DNA from: JAICTV01 sp035634055
GTDB lineage: Bacteria; Planctomycetota; Phycisphaerae; Tepidisphaerales; Tepidisphaeraceae
Direction: 5' to 3'
DNA length: 42,217 nt
NCBI GenBank assembly: GCA_035634055.1
Contig: DASQDR010000098.1
Location: 1 to 42,217 of the forward strand
The number at the start of each line of letters is the position of its first letter. Position 1 is the first letter of the stretch. This document shows, one piece after another, positions 39,181-42,217 of this stretch. Both the position numbers and the translations under genes were made by a program. The notes below the pieces were generated by a model. It was not told where the DNA came from and made no database searches. It saw only the letters and a list, made by a program, of their open reading frames with translations.

Positions 39181-40923
39181 CTAGGCAGCCGCTGGCGCCG
39201 GCAGCGGCGTCAAGCCTGCGCTTTCTGTCCGCAGCGCCTGCGGCTCCGACGCGCCCACTGCCGCGGACACCGCCGCGCTCAGCCGTTCCGACGCCGGCAC
39301 GTACTTCCCGTTGATCGTGAACCGGAAGGTGCTCCCCTTGCCCGGTTCGCTCTCGACCCAGATCGTGCCGTTGTACGTCTCGATAATGCTCTTCACGCTC
39401 GCCAGCCCCACGCCCTTGCCCGGGACATTACGGCTCACCGTGTTCTTTCCTCGGCGGAAAACGAAGAAGACTTTGCTCAGGTCTTCCGAATCGATCCCGA
39501 TGCCGGTGTCGCGCACGTAAAATTCCGTCTCGGTCAGACCGACGCTGCAACCGATGTGCACCTCGCGCGGCTGGCCGTCGCCCATGTACTTGATGGCGTT
39601 GTCCACCAGGTTTTGAAACACCTGCCGCAGCCGCGCCTTCTCGCAGGTGACCAGCGGCAGCTCGTTGTCGATGACCAGCGCGATCCCGCCGCTGCGCAGG
39701 TCGTCCTCGAGCACGCCCGCCACGTCCTGCACCAGCGCCGCCACGTCCACCGGCTCCATCTTCTGCCGGCGGGTCTTGATGCGGCTCAGCTCCAGCAGCT
39801 CGGCGATCAGGTCGGTCTCGGCCTCGACGTTCTTCTGGATCCGCTCCAGCCGGTGGATGATCTCGTCGTCGAACTTCTCGCGGCTCTTCATCAGCAGCAT
39901 GGTCGCCATGCCGCTGATGTTGCGCAGCGGGGCGTTGAGGTCGTGGCTGACGGCGCGGAGGAAATCCTCCTTCTCGGCGATCTCGCTGCTGAGCCGCTTG
40001 TTGGCCATCTCGAGCTGCGCGGTGCGCTGGTGGACCTTGTCCTCCAGGTCGCGGTTAGCGTCAGCCAGGTCCTCGCGCTGCCGCTTGACGTGCTGGACCA
40101 TCTGGTTGAACGAGCGCGCGAGCGTGCCGATCAGGTCCGGCCGGTCGATGGCGACGCCGGCCTCGAGGTCCCCCTGCGCGATGCGCTGCGTGGCGTCGAC
40201 GAGCTGGCGGATGGGCGAGAAGATCCGGTGCACGATCAGGTAGACCGCCGGGAACGTCAGCAGCAACGACACGCATCCGACCAGCACCAGGATCATGTAA
40301 ACCTGGCTGAGGGCGTGCTCCTCGTCGGCGTCGCTGAGGCTGATGGTGACGTACCCGACGAGGCGGGTCGCCTGCGCCCCGCCCTTCAGTTGGTATCGCA
40401 GCGCGGGCGCCGTCACCGCCGCCAGCGTGCCGAGCACCTTGGTGTCCACGCGCCGCGGCGTGAGCAGCCCCTGCGGCGAGAGCTGCGTGTGCAACCCCGC
40501 CTGGCGCGGGTTGGAATCCGGGTCCTGGCAGGCGTAGGTGACGAGCGTGCCCGAGGCGTCGGTGAAGGAGACGCCGACGATGTCGTCGTTCTTCACGAAA
40601 TCCTTCGCCATCCGCCGCAGCTCGTGCGCGTCGCCATCTTCCAGCGGCGTGCTGGCGGCCATCGCCAGCGTCTGCACCAGCCCGACCGCGCGCTCGCTGG
40701 TCGCCCGCCACATGGTGGCGCGGGTCTGGCGGATGAACAGCCAGTAGCTCCCGCTGAGCGCGATCAGCAGCAAGAACATGAAGCAGAGGATCAGCTTCCC
40801 CTGCAACCCCATGCGCGCGCTCAATCGCCGGTACCACGGCGAGCGTTCGAAGAACGCTCGCACGGCGGCGGCATAGTCGGGCTGTTGGGGCGCTCGCTCG
40901 CTCATGCTCTCCCGGGCGGCCAT
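39181..40923 (-). CDS. Membrane sensor histidine kinase
   Basis: This is a 580-residue kinase: helix 1 (about 44-64), an extracytoplasmic sensor domain (about 65-225, with a Cache-like DIVGVSFTDASGTLVTYA), helix 2 (VYMILVLVGCVSLLLTFPAVYLIV), and HAMP (RIFSPIRQLVDATQRIAQGDLE). A coiled coil is followed by the DHp domain with the H-box AVSHDLNAPLRNISG (His near 327) and the ATPase domain with LVDNAIKYM (N box), DTGIGI (G1) and GKGVGLASVKSI (G2). The H-box form HDLxxPLRxI is that of phytochrome-like kinases. The start is ATG 40923 or 40905 (MSERAP); the latter has GGGAG close by. The two regulators downstream are its likely partners, coupling an external signal to c-di-GMP. Confidence 0.92.
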   Translation of the reverse strand: MAARESMSERAPQQPDYAAAVRAFFERSPWYRRLSARMGLQGKLILCFMFLLLIALSGSYWLFIRQTRATMWRATSERAVGLVQTLAMAASTPLEDGDAHELRRMAKDFVKNDDIVGVSFTDASGTLVTYACQDPDSNPRQAGLHTQLSPQGLLTPRRVDTKVLGTLAAVTAPALRYQLKGGAQATRLVGYVTISLSDADEEHALSQVYMILVLVGCVSLLLTFPAVYLIVHRIFSPIRQLVDATQRIAQGDLEAGVAIDRPDLIGTLARSFNQMVQHVKRQREDLADANRDLEDKVHQRTAQLEMANKRLSSEIAEKEDFLRAVSHDLNAPLRNISGMATMLLMKSREKFDDEIIHRLERIQKNVEAETDLIAELLELSRIKTRRQKMEPVDVAALVQDVAGVLEDDLRSGGIALVIDNELPLVTCEKARLRQVFQNLVDNAIKYMGDGQPREVHIGCSVGLTETEFYVRDTGIGIDSEDLSKVFFVFRRGKNTVSRNVPGKGVGLASVKSIIETYNGTIWVESEPGKGSTFRFTINGKYVPASERLSAAVSAAVGASEPQALRTESAGLTPLPAPAAA

Positions 40924-41241
40924 TGGACCGCGACCGCGAGCGACGCCCCCCGCCCGCGCAACGGCGCAGGCGCAGCGCATCGCTCCTCGGGAGTGTCATC
41001 GTCGTCGCGCGGAGGAGAGTTAATCTGAAGAAACGCAACCGCCCGCGCCTGCCGGCACGGCAGCGGCGAGAGCGCTGTTTTATCGGAGCAGCCTCAGAAA
41101 TTGACAGATTTGAACCGCGGAAGTGACGATGCACCCGTCGGAGCCGCCGCAACGCCATCACCCCGCGCGTAGCGGCGGACACGCGTTGTCGGCCGGCTTC
41201 CGGCGTGGCTTAGGCTTGAAGATGAACGCGCAGGCACACCA
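40924..41241. other. Intergenic region upstream of the kinase operon
   Basis: This is 318 bp between the kinase start and the end of the exported-protein gene. A plus-strand TTGACA (41100-41105) with GACGAT 18 bp on looks like a promoter but faces no credible gene. On the minus strand GATAAA near 41075 could serve the kinase operon. A small hairpin CTGCCG-gca-CGGCAG lies near 41050-41062. Confidence 0.4.
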
Positions 41242-42217
41242 CTACTTTACCCTCACGTTCACGAGCGTTGGTCGCTGAATCCGGGCGGGGAGCTCGACCA
41301 GCACGTTCCCGTTCGACATGCGCTTGGAGATCTCCACCAACTGCCCCTCCATGGTGATCAGCACCGGGCCCGGGGGCAGGTTGGATATCTCGATGACCGG
41401 GCGCGAGACCACCGGCGAGCGCGGCGACATGGTGAACTCCAGCCGCGGGCCCGCCGCCGCCAGTTGGTAGGCGGCGCTCGCCTCGTTGTACCCATCGTTG
41501 TTGGCGTCGCCGGGCGTCGCGCGGTTCACCCGCCCCATCCCCGCCGGCACGCTCAACTCGGCCGGCGCCTGGTGCTGCTCGGCGAGCTCGGCGGCGTCGC
41601 GCAGCGCGGGGTTAAGGGACTTGAACTCACCGTCGCAGTACGACCGCCCGTCGGCGTAGACCGTCAGCGTGGAAGGCGTCGCCGATGCTTGGAACCGCGC
41701 TCGGGCCGATCCCGCCTCGGCCACCCACCACCCGCCCTGCTGCGCCTCGGCGGTCACGATCTCGAACCCGAACCGCCCCGCGCTCTCGACCACGTACGAC
41801 AGCCCGCGGCGCTTGACGCTCCACGCCCGCCCGTCGTCGAGCTTTGCCTCGACGACCGTGTCATGGTTGTCGATCAGCACGACGTCGTCGCACCGGATCG
41901 TGCCGCCGGCGGCGGGAGAGAACCGGAAGCGCAGCGTGCCGACGGCGGAGCCGGCGCCGTGCAGATCGATCATCACCGGCATCCACGTGCGGGCGGCGAT
42001 GCCGACGGTGCGAGACGCGACGGCGCGCCCGCCGACCTCGTACGACGCCGTCACGTACGCCGGCGCGTCGGAATGGAAATACGCGCCGACGAGCGTCCAA
42101 TCCGCAGGGAATTCCCGCCCCTCCAGCAACGATGGAAGCTTGATGACGATCTCCCGCGCCTGCGCCGGCGCCCACAGGCTGTTGACGCCGTCGCGCGCGG
42201 CGGCGGCGGCGATGGAG
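41242..42217 (-). CDS. Large exported planctomycete protein, C-terminal part (cut by window edge)
   Basis: The minus-strand frame is open through the window end, so at least 324 C-terminal residues are seen; the TTG at 42129 is an internal codon. A jelly-roll-like region (WTLVGAYFHSDAPAYVTASYEVGGRAVASRTVGIAARTWMPVMIDL...IRCDDVVLIDN) suggests a carbohydrate-binding or glycan-lyase accessory domain. Next comes another beta-rich domain (RAWSVKRRGLSYVVESAGRFGFEIVTAEA), then a loop RATPGDANNDGYNEASAAYQL (Ca-binding dockerin-like GDxNxDG), and a final beta domain. The protein is probably secreted and may act on or bind polysaccharide. The catalytic part, if any, lies off the window. The terminal Asp-rich loop resembles the C-terminus of the pseudopilin at 11566. 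Confidence 0.7.
   Translation of the reverse strand, partial: SIAAAAARDGVNSLWAPAQAREIVIKLPSLLEGREFPADWTLVGAYFHSDAPAYVTASYEVGGRAVASRTVGIAARTWMPVMIDLHGAGSAVGTLRFRFSPAAGGTIRCDDVVLIDNHDTVVEAKLDDGRAWSVKRRGLSYVVESAGRFGFEIVTAEAQQGGWWVAEAGSARARFQASATPSTLTVYADGRSYCDGEFKSLNPALRDAAELAEQHQAPAELSVPAGMGRVNRATPGDANNDGYNEASAAYQLAAAGPRLEFTMSPRSPVVSRPVIEISNLPPGPVLITMEGQLVEISKRMSNGNVLVELPARIQRPTLVNVRVK

Noticed and set aside
39091..41028. 645-residue plus-strand frame opposite the histidine kinase
   Set aside because: A shadow of the kinase, which has all expected motifs.
41100..41130. TTGACA-N18-GACGAT promoter with an ATG at 41127
   Set aside because: It would drive only a 49-codon frame that runs into the end of the opposite gene and has no recognisable features. 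Probably a chance match.
1..42217. CRISPR array, prophage, transposase or tRNA gene
   Set aside because: I found no regularly spaced repeats, integrase or transposase motifs, or cloverleaf with a TTCGANNC arm that I could support.

Overview
This window is about 42 kb of very GC-rich chromosomal DNA. It looks like a planctomycete of the Phycisphaerae/Tepidisphaeraceae type. The grounds are a pseudopilin with the H-X9-DG motif, an exported protein with a planctomycete-style CX4CH haem motif, dockerin-like GDxNxDG motifs in exported proteins, and intergenic CCACGAATaaACACGAAT-type repeats. This placement is inferred from memory of such genomes; there is no rRNA or tRNA to confirm it. I see no prophage, IS element, CRISPR array or tRNA gene.

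Layout. 1-2.6 kb: the end of argC, a decayed pair (a frameshifted membrane protein gene overlapping a CPBP-protease remnant), a DedA-family gene and a divergent two-cluster ferredoxin. 2.8-5.6 kb: clpC with its own promoter and a UUCG-loop terminator. 5.6-10.3 kb (minus strand): a Cof-type HAD phosphatase, a GT-C-like membrane glycosyltransferase and mutL with an intact endonuclease motif. 10.3-12.8 kb (minus): an apparent iron-regulated operon, hemP - pseudopilin - PepSY membrane protein. Its promoter has a 15-bp Fur-box-like palindrome inside the 17-bp spacer. 12.8-18.4 kb: radical SAM amrS, a haem-motif exported protein, two small membrane proteins and a GT2 glycosyltransferase. 18.4-22 kb: a phosphohexomutase divergent from an HtrA/PDZ-type protein that has lost its whole catalytic triad. 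22-26 kb: an exported ankyrin-repeat protein with a lipoprotein downstream, divergent from a lipoprotein of the endonuclease/exonuclease/phosphatase fold. 26-29 kb: two stress-type membrane proteins (DUF883/ElaB-like and DUF3618/Ndi-like) and an LmeA-like protein. 29-36 kb: an M29 aminopeptidase, a DUF4112 protein, dapF, a GT-B glycosyltransferase, a repeat-tract exported protein and a GalU-like nucleotidyltransferase. 36-41 kb: a Crp/Fnr regulator and a minus-strand signalling set (histidine kinase, single-domain response regulator, response regulator-GGDEF). The last 1 kb is the C-terminal part of a large exported protein.

Two themes cut across genes. First, many starts (fdx, HAD, mutL, hemP, M29, DUF4112, dapF and the gene at 33809) have a -10-like hexamer only 8-10 nt upstream and no Shine-Dalgarno, which suggests leaderless mRNAs. 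Neighbouring genes keep clear GGAG-type sites. Second, convergent intergenic gaps carry long imperfect inverted repeats or perfect palindromes. The best candidate for an under-described system is the Fur-type hemP-pseudopilin-PepSY operon, which has no TonB receptor in view. The best single-protein oddity is the HtrA-like pseudoprotease.
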